Of a stretch of DNA of 5,566 nt, positions 5,214-5,566 are shown in pieces (within the stretch, counting starts at the first letter, position 1; each line of letters starts with the position of its first letter). The notes below the pieces were generated by a model. The model was not told where the DNA came from, searched no databases, and was given only the letters and a program-made list of their open reading frames with translations. A program made the translations under genes and the position numbers. The stretch is from Methanosphaera sp. rholeuAM74. Lineage in GTDB: Archaea; Methanobacteriota; Methanobacteria; Methanobacteriales; Methanobacteriaceae. The stretch lies in the NCBI GenBank assembly GCA_003266075.1, contig MUZZ01000313.1, forward strand, positions 1 to 5,566. The letters run 5' to 3'.

Positions 5214-5251
5214 ATTTTACTTCGCTATATAGGAGTATAGCGAAGTAAAAT
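5214..5251. repeat. 16-bp-arm inverted repeat upstream of the integrase
   Basis: ATTTTACTTCGCTATA (5214-5229) is the exact reverse complement of 5236-5251, with a 6-base spacer (taggag). It starts only 8 bases beyond the integrase promoter motif. A further GTAAAAT lies at 5289-5295. Candidates are an attP core or arm site, an operator repressing the integrase, or a transcription-blocking hairpin. Its perfection in otherwise unstructured AT-rich DNA argues for a selected role. Which one cannot be told from this window. Confidence 0.6.
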
Positions 5252-5426
5252 CTGGTTGTGTGTAAGCACCAAAAAAAGGAGAAAATACGTAAAATTAACA
5301 ACGACATATATACCAAATGGTCACTTTTTGTATTTTTAATAAAAAATGGGTTGATACCCAGTTTACAGTTGAAATAGTTACCTTGCAAGTGTATTTTCTG
5401 ATTAATTTGATTCATCAAAAATATAA
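5252..5426. other. Gene-less AT-rich region at the element's right edge
   Basis: No frame with a start signal and plausible protein was found on either strand. The stretch has an A7 run (5271-5277) followed by GGAG, a TATATA-type box at 5306-5312, plus-strand T-tracts at 5325-5337, and a short hairpin TGGGT/ACCCA (5347-5360). The element's attachment site probably lies here or in the inverted repeat to the left, because the integrase is adjacent and host-like sequence seems to begin on the right. This is inferred. Confidence 0.35.
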
Positions 5427-5566
5427 TATTTCGTTAAAAATAATGATGATTTGTCTAAAGATTCATTAGAAATGGCTCTTATAATACTTACTATCATAGC
5501 TAAACTTGGTGATGTTATTAATATTACTGTTAATATTGATATTATTAGAAACTATGGAAACCTTAC
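5427..5566 (+). pseudogene. Possible fragment of an adhesin-like protein gene, truncated at both ends
   Basis: After a TAA at 5424-5426 one plus-strand frame stays open to the window end. It contains AKLGDVINITVNI followed by RNYGNLT. This resembles the repeat start 'AKxGDxVNITxxV...GN' in the Ig-like or beta-repeat domains of large surface adhesin-like proteins common in Methanosphaera and Methanobrevibacter. No start codon with a ribosome site or signal peptide is seen, so this would be an internal piece whose 5' end is missing. It may have been cut by integration or decayed. The match is short and from memory, and the continuation lies outside the window. Confidence 0.35.

Noticed and set aside
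5347..5360. Small hairpin TGGGT/ACCCA as terminator
   Set aside because: Only 5 bp, with no T-tract after it and no gene ending nearby.
5176..5418. 80-aa minus-strand frame upstream of the integrase
   Set aside because: It runs across the integrase promoter and the inverted repeat, has no ribosome site, and its Phe/Ile/Lys/Asn-rich product looks like translated AT-rich spacer.
140..5475. 11-bp direct repeat ATTAGAAATGG at 140-150 and 5465-5475 as possible att sites
   Set aside because: The match is short, the flanks diverge, and the sequence left of 140 shows no continuation of the adhesin-like frame seen at the right; probably chance in AT-rich DNA.
1..5566. CRISPR array, tRNA or rRNA gene, insertion-sequence ends
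   Set aside because: I looked for regularly spaced repeats, cloverleaf and rRNA-like stretches and transposase frames; none could be seen.

Overview
This window looks like one end of an integrated mobile element (provirus or integrative plasmid) in a low-GC methanogenic archaeon. Methanobacteriales fits best, with Methanosphaera or Methanobrevibacter the closest guess. The signs are TATA-type promoters (TTTAAATA, TATAAATC), Shine-Dalgarno sites of the GAGGTGA/GGGGTGGA type, A-rich codon use, a C-terminal PCNA-binding motif, a tyrosine integrase with a C-terminal coiled coil, and what may be a scrap of an adhesin-like protein gene at the right edge. The genus is inferred from style; no rRNA or tRNA gene is present to prove it.

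Left part, minus strand (1-1253): a TATA box at the very left edge points to a gene outside the window. Beside it lies a cluster of five TTCCCATA boxes containing a perfect 20-bp palindrome. Next comes a compact three-gene operon, read right to left: a very acidic 50-aa protein, a 60-aa helical protein and a MazG-like nucleotide pyrophosphohydrolase. All three genes overlap. Upstream is a separately transcribed 96-aa gene whose last residues match an archaeal PIP box (PCNA-interacting peptide). This gene and the MazG operon have exactly the same 20-bp promoter element, so they are probably switched on together. Nucleotide-pool control plus a PCNA ligand suggests a replication-related early module.

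Middle part, plus strand (1279-3905): a toxin-antitoxin pair, with a Panacea/SocA-domain antitoxin overlapping a RelE/ParE-fold toxin. It sits behind a TATA box, a 28-bp palindromic operator and a T8 run. Then come a DUF2283 small protein and a 404-aa AAA/STAND-like ATPase with a winged-helix-like C-terminus, probably co-transcribed. This is a stabilisation or defence-type cargo.

Right part, minus strand (3908-5251): the integrase, convergent with the ATPase and only 2 bp away from it. It has an apparently leaderless promoter and a 16-bp-arm inverted repeat just upstream that could be an integrase or regulator site. The last ~300 bases hold no intact gene, but end in an open frame resembling part of an adhesin-like protein.
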